From the NCBI RefSeq assembly GCF_901411515.1, contig NZ_CABDUX010000001.1:124001-188000 (forward strand): 64,000 nucleotides of DNA, in the 5' to 3' direction. The translations under genes and the position numbers were made by a program. Positions 1 through 8,467 of the stretch are shown here, one piece after another. How positions within the stretch are numbered: position 1 is the stretch's first letter; each line of letters begins with the position of its first letter. The stretch is from Raoultibacter phocaeensis. GTDB lineage: Bacteria; Actinomycetota; Coriobacteriia; Coriobacteriales; Eggerthellaceae. The notes beneath the pieces are model-generated. The model saw only the letters and a list, made by a program, of their open reading frames with translations, did not search any database and was not told the origin of the DNA.

Positions 1-788
1 AAAATGGAAAGCGCAATGACTATGATCAGGCCGTTCGCTGATGCAAGGTAGAGCACGACACTCGACACGATACCGAAGGAAACGGTGTAGATGAGTGTCA
101 ACGGAGCGAAGTGCTTGAGCTCGGCTATGCGCGAGCCGAACGATTCCTTCCTTTTATCGACCACGGCACGGCTGCCTTTGTCCGCGGGCTTCTCGACGGC
201 CATGTAGCGATCAGCCGCAAAGGTGCAGATACAGGAAACAACGGGAAGCGCCATCACCAACAACACGCCCGCCGCAGGCTCTAAAAGAAGCGATGTCGCG
301 TACAGCATCGCCGCCAAGAGAAAACTGAGCGCAATGCAACGGGACAGCTTGGCGCGCCTGAGCCACACGAAAAACGCGCCGGTGCGCAGGAACACGAGCG
401 ACGATACGAACGTCGAAACGAACCAGGGGACGACCGCTTGCGCAAACGTGATCTCGATACCGACGCTGCCCAAAAACGCAGGAATGCAGCCGATGGGAGA
501 CAGCACCGCGAGGATGACCGTGCCGCTCGTGCCGCGGAAGAACGCTTCCACTTTATCGGGAACGAGTGCGGTCATGAGCATGCAGAGCGCAGACGATCCC
601 GCCGCGACGACAAGCAGAGCGAGATAATCGTGAATCCCCGCGGGGCCGAACGGGTTGATAACCGTCGAAGAGAACATCGAGAATATCCAACCCCAATAAG
701 CGGCAAGCGAAAGTACGCCCGCGATCAGCGTTACGCCGCTTCTGCTGAAAAGCATCTGCTGTTGGTCGGCATCGGTAGCGGTGGACAT
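1..788 (-). CDS. Membrane protein, N-terminal part only (probable membrane-bound LuxR-type regulator)
   Basis: The reading frame opens with ATG at 788 and stays open to the left edge, so about 262 residues are visible and the C-terminus is missing. The protein is very hydrophobic: several membrane segments (for example around residues 17-40, 53-75, 90-130 and 150-195) are separated by short loops, with a basic cytoplasmic stretch near residue 215. The start is preceded by a purine-rich AAGGGGGAAACC. Eggerthellaceae encode many regulators with such an MFS-like membrane half followed by a LuxR helix-turn-helix. That C-terminal domain would lie outside the window, so the assignment is inference. 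A plain permease is the alternative. Confidence 0.55.
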   Translation of the reverse strand, partial: MSTATDADQQQMLFSRSGVTLIAGVLSLAAYWGWIFSMFSSTVINPFGPAGIHDYLALLVVAAGSSALCMLMTALVPDKVEAFFRGTSGTVILAVLSPIGCIPAFLGSVGIEITFAQAVVPWFVSTFVSSLVFLRTGAFFVWLRRAKLSRCIALSFLLAAMLYATSLLLEPAAGVLLVMALPVVSCICTFAADRYMAVEKPADKGSRAVVDKRKESFGSRIAELKHFAPLTLIYTVSFGIVSSVVLYLASANGLIIVIALSI

Positions 789-1013
789 GGTTTCCCCCTT
801 GCAAGCGAAAGCGAATCGTCTGGAACAGGCGCCCGTCAGAAACGCGCATCCGACCGATCATGTGAGATCGGCAGCGCCCGAACGTACCCCACGGCCGAGC
901 GAAATGCGCGCCCGAGCGCGCTCACGTAGGCACATTAGAAACAAATCGAGCTCGTTTGTCAAGGAAGCACGCAAACCGTCAGACGCTTTCTGAAAAATGT
1001 CCCGCAGCGTGTC

Positions 1014-1068
1014 TTGACGGCTGTGCATATCGTGGGTATAGTGTGCATATCGGGTATATACACTATAC
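1014..1068 (+). promoter_or_regulatory. Promoter and operator of the GntR-ABC operon
   Basis: TTGACG (1014-1019) and TATAGT (1037-1042) are separated by 17 bp, a near-consensus sigma-70 promoter. A perfect 9-bp inverted repeat, GTATAGTGT (1036-1044) and ACACTATAC (1060-1068), overlaps the -10 and the expected start site. An 11-bp direct repeat TGTGCATATCG occurs at 1022-1032 and 1042-1052, 20 bp apart. The placement fits autorepression by the GntR protein encoded 120 bp downstream. The rest of the 789-1189 gap shows no gene. Confidence 0.65.
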
Positions 1069-1189
1069 TCGTTGATGGCATCGGCGAACGTGGTCGGCGC
1101 CATCGGGTCGGAAGCAGGACGCTGCCACCGACCGCCGAGACGGCGGGGACGCCAGTCGTCTCACCGCACACGGTACCCGAGGAGCACTA

Positions 1190-1573
1190 TTGGACATCAT
1201 CATATCGAATTCGAGCAACAAGCCTATCTACGAGCAGATTACCACGCAGATGAAAGATCTCATCGTAAGCGGTGTCCTCGCAGAAGGCCAACAGCTCCCC
1301 TCCATCCGCGCGCTTGCGAGCGATTTGCGCATCAGCGTAATCACCACCAAGCGCGCCTACGCCGATCTCGAAGCCCAAGGCTTCATCGAGACCGTGCAGG
1401 GAAAGGGCAGCTTCGTTGCCGGCGGCAACTTCGAGCTTTTGCGCGAAGAGCGGCTCCGGCACATCGAAGAGCTTCTCTCCCAGGCGATCGACGAAGCGCG
1501 CAGCGCCGATGTCGATCCTGCCGACTTATACGACATGCTCGCCCTCTTGATAGAAAGCAACGACCATGAATAA
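1190..1573 (+). CDS. GntR-family (YtrA-type) transcriptional regulator
   Basis: The protein is 127 residues, the usual length of the YtrA branch of GntR repressors. The winged helix covers about residues 10-75, with the typical run 'PIYEQITTQMKDLIVSG' and 'LPSIRALASDLRIS', followed by a short helical tail and no large ligand domain. The start is TTG at 1190, preceded by GGAG at 1181-1184; no better ATG is available. The gene overlaps the next one by 8 bp, so regulator, ATPase and permease form one operon. YtrA-type regulators commonly repress adjacent ABC exporters induced by cell-envelope stress. The inducing compound cannot be read from sequence. Confidence 0.9.
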   Translation: MDIIISNSSNKPIYEQITTQMKDLIVSGVLAEGQQLPSIRALASDLRISVITTKRAYADLEAQGFIETVQGKGSFVAGGNFELLREERLRHIEELLSQAIDEARSADVDPADLYDMLALLIESNDHE

Positions 1574-2456
1574 CCTGCTTGACATACGAAACGTGTCGAA
1601 GCACTACGATGGCTTCGATCTTAAGAACGTCAGCCTGAGCGTTCCCGCCGGAAGCGTCGTCGGATTCGTCGGCTCGAACGGCGCGGGAAAGACGACTACG
1701 ATCAAGGCGATACTCGGCCTCATCGATACCGACGGCGGCTCGATCGACGTGTTCGGCCAACGCATGGGACCGCGCACCCCTTCCGGCCAAACCGTCGCCG
1801 TGAAGCAGCGCCTCGGCGTCGTGTTCGATACCTGTTCGTTTCCCGAAGAGATGACCGTCGCAAACGTCGGTAAGCTCATGAGCTACTGCTACAGCGCCTT
1901 CAACCCCACCGTATTCGAAGGCTACCTCGACCATTTCGAGCTTCCCCGCACCAAAACCGTCAAGGATCTTTCCCGCGGCATGGGCATGAAGCTCTCGCTC
2001 GCCTGCGCCCTTGCGCATGCCCCCGAGCTGCTCATCCTCGATGAGGCAACGGCAGGACTCGATCCACTGGCCCGCGAGGAGACGCTCGATGTGTTGCGCG
2101 GTTTCATGAAAAGTGAACGTCACGGCATCCTCATGTCAAGCCACATAACCTCCGATCTCGAAAAGATCGCCGATTACATCGTCTGCATCGACGGGGGACG
2201 CGTCGTGTTCTCGATTGAAAAGGACGCGATTACTGACGTCGCCGGTGTGGCGCATTGCCGCGCCTCCGAGTTCGAAACCCTTCAAGCAAGCGGATACTTC
2301 GCCCCTGGCGAGATGCGCTTTTTGCACCATACCTACGGGATCTCCGTGCTTGTACCCGACCGGTTCGCGTTCGCCGAGAACTTCAAGAATATCGCACTCG
2401 ACAAGGCGGACATCGACACCTACATGGGTTTGATGCTGAAAGGAGAAACCCGATGA
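1566..2456 (+). CDS. ABC transporter ATP-binding protein
   Basis: A 296-residue ATPase of the ABC-2 exporter class. Walker A 'GSNGAGKTT' lies near residue 36, the signature 'LSRGMGMKLSLA' near 134, Walker B 'LLILDEATAGLDPL' near 155, and the switch His in 'MSSHI'. The C-terminal 80 residues are the usual accessory region of exporters of this type. The ATG at 1566 lies inside the end of the gntR gene and the stop overlaps the permease start as ATGA. It should pair with the permease at 2453-3166 to export an amphipathic compound. The layout resembles the staphylococcal Pmt locus, in which a GntR regulator is cotranscribed with ABC-2 exporter genes. Confidence 0.92.
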   Translation: MNNLLDIRNVSKHYDGFDLKNVSLSVPAGSVVGFVGSNGAGKTTTIKAILGLIDTDGGSIDVFGQRMGPRTPSGQTVAVKQRLGVVFDTCSFPEEMTVANVGKLMSYCYSAFNPTVFEGYLDHFELPRTKTVKDLSRGMGMKLSLACALAHAPELLILDEATAGLDPLAREETLDVLRGFMKSERHGILMSSHITSDLEKIADYIVCIDGGRVVFSIEKDAITDVAGVAHCRASEFETLQASGYFAPGEMRFLHHTYGISVLVPDRFAFAENFKNIALDKADIDTYMGLMLKGETR

Positions 2457-3166
2457 AAGCAATGATCCTCTCGGACCTTCTCACGGTGAAGAAATACATG
2501 AGGCAGCAGGCGCTTTTGTACACCGTCATCGTCATCGCGCTTTCGGTATTCATGGGAAACCTCTATATGATCGTGCCGTTCCTCGGCGTGATGATGCCGT
2601 TTTCCCTCGCGTTCACGCTGCTCGCCTACGATGAGCGCAACAACTGGGAGCAGTTTCGCCTCGCACTGCCGCTGTCCCGAAAAAACGTCATCGCCGGCAG
2701 GTATGCGAGCCTGGCGATCGTCTTGCTGTTCGGCATCGTGCTCGGCTTGGCGGCGTGCTTGGTGGTGATCGGGATATCGACGCTCGTGCCCGGCATACCG
2801 GAGCGCTTCGGGCTTTCGGCGAATTTCAGCGCACAGGAAATCATCCTCAGCACGGTTGCGCCCATCGGCATGATCGCCGTCATGCTGTCTATCACGCTGC
2901 CGCTCATCGCACGGTTCGGCATGACGAAGGCCGTGCGTTACGTGCCCGTGTTCTTCCTCGTCATCATACTGTTCGTAGTTGGCTCGGGTCAGATTTTCAC
3001 CTTCGATTTCACCGCCGTCATGCCGTTTCTCTCTACGGTTGCCTCGATGATGGAAACCATCCCGGGAACGCTCGCGATCGCAGGAGTCGTCATTGCCGTA
3101 GGCACCGTCATCTACGCGCTCTCCTGCGTGCTCTCGATGAAGCTGTACGCGAAGCGGGAGTTCTAG
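2453..3166 (+). CDS. ABC-2 type exporter permease
   Basis: A 237-residue integral membrane protein with about six helices. ATG at 2453 is chosen over a longer in-frame opening because AGGAG at 2441-2445 precedes it and it overlaps the ATPase stop (ATGA). The segment 'LPLSRKNVIAGRYASLAIVLLFG' after the second helix is the amphipathic coupling region seen in ABC-2 permeases of the phenol-soluble-modulin exporter type. The protein would form the membrane channel driven by the ATPase encoded upstream. The last gene of the operon is followed by a strong terminator. The substrate is unknown. Confidence 0.85.
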   Translation: MKAMILSDLLTVKKYMRQQALLYTVIVIALSVFMGNLYMIVPFLGVMMPFSLAFTLLAYDERNNWEQFRLALPLSRKNVIAGRYASLAIVLLFGIVLGLAACLVVIGISTLVPGIPERFGLSANFSAQEIILSTVAPIGMIAVMLSITLPLIARFGMTKAVRYVPVFFLVIILFVVGSGQIFTFDFTAVMPFLSTVASMMETIPGTLAIAGVVIAVGTVIYALSCVLSMKLYAKREF

Positions 3167-3266
3167 GGCGAATCCGATTATGTCCATGCAACGTTCGACA
3201 GATTAGAAGAGCGGTTCGCATATTCACTTTTATCCAACAAGCAGGAGCTCCTCCGCGTACACAACA

Positions 3267-3306
3267 GGGGAAGCTCGATTCATCAGATTGCGAATCGAGC
3301 TTCCCC
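3267..3306 (+). terminator. Terminator of the GntR-ABC operon
   Basis: A perfect 15-bp inverted repeat (3267-3281 and 3292-3306) with a 10-nt loop is followed by ATTTTGGTTT on the plus strand. There is no T-run on the opposite side, so it serves the plus-strand operon. Confidence 0.8.
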
Positions 3307-3409
3307 ATTTTGGTTTCAATACACCCTCAACGCAACGCGCAGGATGACCTAGTACGAGCGTTCACTTCCGACGGTACCCATCTATCGACTAACCTCGAGT
3401 AATACACTT

Positions 3410-3658
3410 TTAGGCGGAAGGGGGCTTCGGAGCGCCAGGTGCGCCCGGAGCTTTCGGCATGCCTGGCGAACCCGGCGCATTTGGCGCTTCCGGAACAGCC
3501 ATCTTAGGCGTCCCATCGGGGTTAATGTAAGGAGAGAAATCGCATTTGCAAAACGGACATTCCATCAGCACGACACCACCGAGCAGAGGAATGGTTTTTC
3601 CGCATTCGGGGCAGACGTTTGACTCCGCCGCTGAAACGCTTGAAGGTCTGAAGCACAC
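3410..3658 (-). CDS. Small double-CxxC zinc-ribbon protein with Pro/Gly/Ala-rich tail
   Basis: An 82-residue protein starting at GTG (3658), with AAGGA eight bases upstream. Two knuckles, 'CPECGK' and 'CPFCKC', make one rubredoxin-like zinc ribbon in residues 16-42. The rest is a low-complexity tail built from PGAPGAP-like units (residues about 55-82), probably disordered. It lies between two operons and on the same strand as the MFS gene 60 bp further on, with no clear functional link. Small proteins of this kind are often annotated as hypothetical zinc-ribbon proteins. Function is unknown. Confidence 0.6.
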   Translation of the reverse strand: MCFRPSSVSAAESNVCPECGKTIPLLGGVVLMECPFCKCDFSPYINPDGTPKMAVPEAPNAPGSPGMPKAPGAPGAPKPPSA

Positions 3659-3720
3659 AAGGAAATCCTTTCGTCAGTAACCGTACGGATAAACAGTTCG
3701 CGCCAAGCATCGAATCAAGC

Positions 3721-4950
3721 TCATGCTTTCTTCACCTTGACGAAGAACATGATGAGTCCGCCTATCACGGCGATAACCGCAAGAGGCATAGAGCAAGCTG
3801 CGAAGGTCCCAGCTGCGTCGACGATGTATCCGACAACAAGCGGACCAAGAGTCATACCGAGATTCTGGCCGAAGGTGACGATAGCAAGAATGATTGCCGC
3901 GTAGGCCGCCGAAGGAATGACGTCAGGCCCGATCGTATAGAGCGAGATGGGGACAAAGGTGCAGATGAATCCCATGAAAATGAGCAGAAACGCAGCGGAT
4001 TCAACCGTTGGCATGCCAAATGCTACAAAGTAGCACACAGCCAATGCGAACATGGTAACCGCCGTCACGTACTTACGATGCTCGATTTTAACCTTGTTCA
4101 AAACCACGCCAATAATAAGGGCGGCGGGAAGGCCAACGAGCGAGTTCCAGCTCACCGCAAAGTTCGCCGTAGCCTGATCGGCACCTACGCCTTCGACAAG
4201 ATACGTCGGCATGTACGTCGATATTCCGTAGTATCCGATGTTGAATGCAATGAACACGAGGGGAAGGATCCAGATCGCAGGGGTCGAAAGAAGCTTTTTG
4301 TAATTTATCTTTTCCTTCAAATCCGACACTTCCGCATCGTCGTCGAAATTGACCTCCTTGTCTTTACTGGGGATCAGAAACAGGGCCGCTAAAACCGCAA
4401 GGACGCTGAGAATGTTTACAAACCACCAAATGCCTTGCCAGCCGAAACTGATGTCCAACGGAACGGCGACATTCATCATCATGAACACCGAAATAGTGAA
4501 TAGCGCAGTAATACACGAGTTCGGAACACCGCGTTTTTCCGCTGGGAAAAACGACGTTACAACTGCAAAGGAGACGACGTTACACAGGCCGAGGGCAACA
4601 CCCTCGAGTGCGCGACTGACCAGCATAAGCTCAAAACCAGTGGCGAACGTGCCGATCAGAGAGCCCACGAGCTGAAAACCGGCGGCTATAACCGTCGTCC
4701 ATTTCACGCCGAGCTTCATGATAATGCCGCCAGCCGGCAATGCCAAAATCAAGCCGAAGAGACTCATAACGGACATGAGCCAGGCGGATTCCGATAAAGT
4801 AAGGCCTAAAGCTTGGTTGAGTTCGAGCATTATGGGCGGAATTTTGTACTGGGCGGCGCTATTAACGAAATAAATCGCAGCTCCGCCTATCAGCGCAAGC
4901 CATGCAACCCGCGGATTATACCCATGAGTGATATTCTTCGATGTTTCCAC
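3721..4950 (-). CDS. MFS transporter of the molybdoenzyme operon
   Basis: About 409 residues with twelve predicted membrane helices and the MFS loop 2-3 region 'LPAGGIIMKLGVKWT'. The closest look is to the nitrate/cyanate-type carriers. The preferred start is GTG at 4950 behind AAAGGGG; a TTG at 4965 is possible but lacks a ribosome-binding site. It lies about 50 bp downstream of the ferredoxin gene on the same strand, so it is likely cotranscribed with the molybdenum oxidoreductase. The expected role is import of the oxidoreductase substrate, or exchange of substrate and product. Substrate specificity cannot be read from sequence. Confidence 0.85.
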   Translation of the reverse strand: METSKNITHGYNPRVAWLALIGGAAIYFVNSAAQYKIPPIMLELNQALGLTLSESAWLMSVMSLFGLILALPAGGIIMKLGVKWTTVIAAGFQLVGSLIGTFATGFELMLVSRALEGVALGLCNVVSFAVVTSFFPAEKRGVPNSCITALFTISVFMMMNVAVPLDISFGWQGIWWFVNILSVLAVLAALFLIPSKDKEVNFDDDAEVSDLKEKINYKKLLSTPAIWILPLVFIAFNIGYYGISTYMPTYLVEGVGADQATANFAVSWNSLVGLPAALIIGVVLNKVKIEHRKYVTAVTMFALAVCYFVAFGMPTVESAAFLLIFMGFICTFVPISLYTIGPDVIPSAAYAAIILAIVTFGQNLGMTLGPLVVGYIVDAAGTFAACSMPLAVIAVIGGLIMFFVKVKKA

Positions 4951-5002
4951 GTACTCCCCTTTCAACGTTGAAATCTGCTTATTTGCTGGCCGTGTTTGAC
5001 CG

Positions 5003-5746
5003 CTATCCCAAATCGTTTCTCGTCGCCCGCATCAGGTCGTCTGCCGAGCTATGCTTCATCTTGAGATCGTTACGAAGCACGATCCCCTCTGGTATCTCGG
5101 TAACCTCGACACCTTCCTCGAAGAGACGCGGCAAATCCCCTCGATTCGCATTGAGCTCGATGATCTTTCCGACATCGAACGGCACAAGCTCCTTGCGCTC
5201 GGCCATCGCCTTGAAAACCATGGCGGGCTTAAGCTCGCTTGTATCGGGCATCCCCTCAAGTGCTCGACCGTCACCGTATTTCGCGACGAGGTCGACCAGG
5301 GGGCCGAAATCGAGCGCGCGCATTGGACAGGCGAGCGCGCATTGCGGCTGATCTCCTTTAATGAGCTTATCTATGCACATTGTGCACTTGCTCATCGTTT
5401 CGCCTTCCCTATCTGAAGCGAACTTCGGTGCTCCGTAAGGGCATGCTTTGGCACACTCACGGCAACCGACGCACTTCTCGCCGTCAACGAGAACGGCACC
5501 GAACTGCTCTTCTTTGAGAATTGCCCCTTCAGGACACGCGGAGATGCAGGCGGGATGCTCGCAATGCCCGCAGGAAAATGCTAAGGTGTGCAATCTCGTG
5601 AGAGGAAACGCTCCCGTCTCCCATTCGTAGACCGTCATCCACTTCTCGGGGCCGGGAGCTATGTTGTTCCAGTCTTTGCACGCCGTCGCACATGCCTGGC
5701 AACCGTAGCACCTGCTCTGATCGAAGAAAAATCCATACTGGGTCAT
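5003..5746 (-). CDS. 4Fe-4S ferredoxin subunit, DmsB/PhsB-like
   Basis: A 247-residue electron-transfer protein with sixteen cysteines in four groups: 'CYGCQACATAC', 'CGHCEHPACISAC', 'CVGCRECAKAC' and 'CTMC' followed by 'CALAC'. This is the pattern for four [4Fe-4S] clusters in beta subunits of DMSO-reductase-family enzymes. ATG at 5746 is chosen because GGGAGG sits six bases upstream; it starts 4 bp after the stop of the catalytic gene. It has no signal peptide, which matches the catalytic partner, so the pair should work in the cytoplasm. No membrane anchor subunit (DmsC/NrfD type) is encoded here, so electrons probably come from a soluble donor or a shared quinone module. Confidence 0.92.
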   Translation of the reverse strand: MTQYGFFFDQSRCYGCQACATACKDWNNIAPGPEKWMTVYEWETGAFPLTRLHTLAFSCGHCEHPACISACPEGAILKEEQFGAVLVDGEKCVGCRECAKACPYGAPKFASDREGETMSKCTMCIDKLIKGDQPQCALACPMRALDFGPLVDLVAKYGDGRALEGMPDTSELKPAMVFKAMAERKELVPFDVGKIIELNANRGDLPRLFEEGVEVTEIPEGIVLRNDLKMKHSSADDLMRATRNDLG

Positions 5747-5750
5747 ATCG

Positions 5751-8240
5751 CTACCTCCCAACTTTCTCGACCTCGATAAGGCCTGCGGTCAGAAGCGCTC
5801 CAACGATGTGAGGAGCGTGTTCGTCGCCGATAAGGAAGTTGGGCGTTCCCCTCATATCGAGGCCGTAGGGCATGGTTTCCGTTTTCTCTTCGCACTTAGG
5901 CGCATACCACGCACCATGGAACACGGCGGCCGTACCCGGCATCATGCGCGAAGTCACGTATACGGGCATGCGAACCTCCCCGAATTCGTTGTACGCACGG
6001 GCGCTGTCGCCGTCTTTCAGGCCTCGCCTCTTCGCATCAACGGAACTTAGCCAAATCGCATGGCGGTAGCACTCGTCGCGTAACTGGGGATTTGCATCGA
6101 GGCACGCATGTTGGCGGTACGCGGAGACGGGCGTCACGAGCGAGAGCGGATAGCGCTCGGCTTTCGGATTGTAGAAGCTGTCGTTTGCCGGTTTACCTTC
6201 CATATAGGTCGGATCGTACACAGGAATCGGCTCAAGGCCTCCCCTGTACCAAGACTGCGTCTTCATGTCCAGCAATTCGACGGTCTTTGAAGAAAATTCA
6301 ATTTTGCCGCTCAGGGTGGCAAACGGGCTCTTCGGCTCGCTCGCTTCCATGTAGTTCTTGTAGGGGTAAAAGGGTTCGTCGATCGGAATACGTACGACGG
6401 GCATCTTCAAGAACTCGTCCCAGGGTTTTGGTTCGATACCGAGCGCCTTCAGCTCGCCAGTCGGATCGGCCGCCCAAGTGTCATACGCCTCATGGTAAAG
6501 CTCGTGCACCGCATCGTCCCACTCATCGAGAGAAACATGCGCAAGGCGGGGGTTGAACTTCTCCGCAACACCGAGCCGTTTCGCGATTTCGGTATGTACC
6601 CAGTGTATCGGGCGAACGTCGCCTGGACGATCGCATACCTTATCGGCGTACAGAAAGTAATTTCGCATGCCGTTAGGGCCATACATGAACCGCTCCGAAC
6701 CAAGCTGGTAGTTGTCACGCGACTCGAACATCATGTTAACGCCCGGAAAGACGATATCCATGAAGTCCAACGACGCCTGACCGTAATGCCACTGAAATCC
6801 CCAGTTGAACTCGCACATTTCAAGGGATTTCATCCGCTTGTTGGTTTCATGGTGACTTATAGGATATTGATTTTCGACGATCATCATCTTGATATTTGGA
6901 AGAGGCGACCCTGGAGGAGAGCCAATGAGACTGCGATAGGTATCCTCGTCGATTATCCCCTTGTCAAAATTCGGACGCTGGATGATGGCTTCGGCGATTT
7001 TTTGAATGTTGTAACAGACGGGGGGATTGTATTCAGGTGCCGCTTGCCGCCAATCGACGGCGGGAAACGGCATTCTCGGAGGTGTAATCAGGCTGCATCC
7101 GGTTTCGCAGCCCCCCGGGATGGAGAGATTGCCCGTCATGGCCTGAAGAAGCATTGCCGCATTCGCAGCGTACTCGCCAAGATGTCGTTTTGCGGGAGCA
7201 TAGTAAAAGTGGAGGTGCACAGGCTTGCTGTTCGCATACAGCTCCGCGAAACCCCGTATGGTTTCGGAGGGGAGAGCCGTGATAGGCTCCGCCCATTCCG
7301 GCGTTTTCGGGATACCGTCGGACTGCCCCATAACATAGCGGCGCCACGTTTCGAATCCTTCAGGCTCGACCAATGTCTCGACGTATTCGTGGTCGTAAAG
7401 GTCCTGGCTGTAAAGCACGTAAGCTATAGCAAGGAGCATGGCGATATCGGTACCTGGACGGATGGGAAGCCATTGGTCGGCGAGCGTTTCGGCGCTGTTG
7501 GTGTACCGAGGGTCGATAACGATGACCTTCGCCCCGCGCTCCGCAGCAAGCTTCATGTAGTAGGAAACGGATCCATACCATCCAACGAGCGGATCCAAAC
7601 CCCACAATACAATGAGGTTAGAATTGAACAGGTCTGGAGCCTCGAATCCCACGCACACGTCGGTATTGCCGTGAAACGCTCCCACCATATCGAAGCCAAG
7701 ATGCATTTTCTCGCCGCACGTAGTTCCCGAACAGGAGCTATCCCCCCAAGCAGCCATACCCATGCCGAACCACGGAGCAAGCTTGAAACCGCAGTCCTCG
7801 AATACATCGTCAACGCTATGGGCTATACAATACGGGCCGTATTTCTCCTTGAACTCTTTCAATTTGTCGGCAACGGTGTCGAGGGCCTCTTCCCATGGTA
7901 TCTCCACGAAGTGACCGTTCCCCGGCCCTTTTCCACCAACGCGCTTCAGCGGATGCAGAATTCTCGTTTCAGCTTCAAGCTCCCCCTTCCAAGCATGGCC
8001 CATAGCGCACGGCCTCATCTGCACCATACCTTGTCGAAGCGCTTCTTCGCTCACATCCTCGCGAGCCAAGCCAGCGTTAATGCTGTCGTCCGCAGAAAGC
8101 GAGACGAGCTTCCCGTCTTTCGTTTCGCATCGGACAATACAGCTTGCGTCCCAACATCCGTTCTGTGCACAGCAGGTGTATTTGATTGCAGTGTTGTCGT
8201 GCAGTGCAGAAAGATCGTCGATTACGCGTTCTTTTGACAT
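5751..8240 (-). CDS. Molybdopterin-dependent oxidoreductase, catalytic subunit (DMSO reductase family)
   Basis: The protein has 829 residues. The N-terminal cluster motif is 'CCAQNGCWDASCIVRC' with a fourth ligand in 'MRPCAMGHAW', then 'EIPWEEALDTVADKL', all typical of the family. The molybdenum-ligand region reads 'WGDSSCSGTTCGEK'. The C-terminal molydopterin-dinucleotide-binding domain is visible from 'YPLSLVTPVSAYRQH'. There is no twin-arginine signal, so the enzyme is cytoplasmic. The start at 8240 has AGGGGG nearby. A soluble catalytic subunit with a four-cluster ferredoxin and an MFS carrier is the layout of several catechol dehydroxylase loci in Gordonibacter and Eggerthella. That makes reductive dehydroxylation of an aromatic compound a reasonable but unproven guess. 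Thiosulfate, polysulfide or other reductases remain possible. Confidence 0.9.
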   Translation of the reverse strand: MSKERVIDDLSALHDNTAIKYTCCAQNGCWDASCIVRCETKDGKLVSLSADDSINAGLAREDVSEEALRQGMVQMRPCAMGHAWKGELEAETRILHPLKRVGGKGPGNGHFVEIPWEEALDTVADKLKEFKEKYGPYCIAHSVDDVFEDCGFKLAPWFGMGMAAWGDSSCSGTTCGEKMHLGFDMVGAFHGNTDVCVGFEAPDLFNSNLIVLWGLDPLVGWYGSVSYYMKLAAERGAKVIVIDPRYTNSAETLADQWLPIRPGTDIAMLLAIAYVLYSQDLYDHEYVETLVEPEGFETWRRYVMGQSDGIPKTPEWAEPITALPSETIRGFAELYANSKPVHLHFYYAPAKRHLGEYAANAAMLLQAMTGNLSIPGGCETGCSLITPPRMPFPAVDWRQAAPEYNPPVCYNIQKIAEAIIQRPNFDKGIIDEDTYRSLIGSPPGSPLPNIKMMIVENQYPISHHETNKRMKSLEMCEFNWGFQWHYGQASLDFMDIVFPGVNMMFESRDNYQLGSERFMYGPNGMRNYFLYADKVCDRPGDVRPIHWVHTEIAKRLGVAEKFNPRLAHVSLDEWDDAVHELYHEAYDTWAADPTGELKALGIEPKPWDEFLKMPVVRIPIDEPFYPYKNYMEASEPKSPFATLSGKIEFSSKTVELLDMKTQSWYRGGLEPIPVYDPTYMEGKPANDSFYNPKAERYPLSLVTPVSAYRQHACLDANPQLRDECYRHAIWLSSVDAKRRGLKDGDSARAYNEFGEVRMPVYVTSRMMPGTAAVFHGAWYAPKCEEKTETMPYGLDMRGTPNFLIGDEHAPHIVGALLTAGLIEVEKVGR

Positions 8241-8346
8241 TATTCCCCCTTATCTACTCCGAGTTTTCCATTACAGTGCGGAGCATATATTCCCATCTAG
8301 AAGAGTTGTTTATAGCAATTCTGGAATAATGGTGACCTTGCGGTTT

Positions 8347-8409
8347 ACATTGCAGAAACGGGGCATAACCTGCAATGTTGTAGCTTATTACCTTAAGGAG
8401 CACTATAAT
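8347..8409. promoter_or_regulatory. Operator dyad and promoter between the molybdoenzyme operon and its divergent regulator
   Basis: A perfect 9-bp inverted repeat, ACATTGCAG (8347-8355) and CTGCAATGT (8370-8378), lies midway in the 227-bp divergent spacer. TATAAT at 8404-8409, with a weak TTGTAG at 8379-8384, can serve the plus-strand regulator gene. The dyad is the best candidate binding site for that regulator; this is inference from position. Confidence 0.5.
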
Positions 8410-8467
8410 GATGCGAGCGGATGCGGACGACCATGCTCGCATGCATTTGTCTTAGGGGGTAAAGCCA

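Noticed and set aside
6492-8237. A 581-codon plus-strand frame opposite the molybdoenzyme gene
   Set aside because: It is antisense to a clear DMSO-reductase-family protein, has no domain and reflects codon bias of the real gene.
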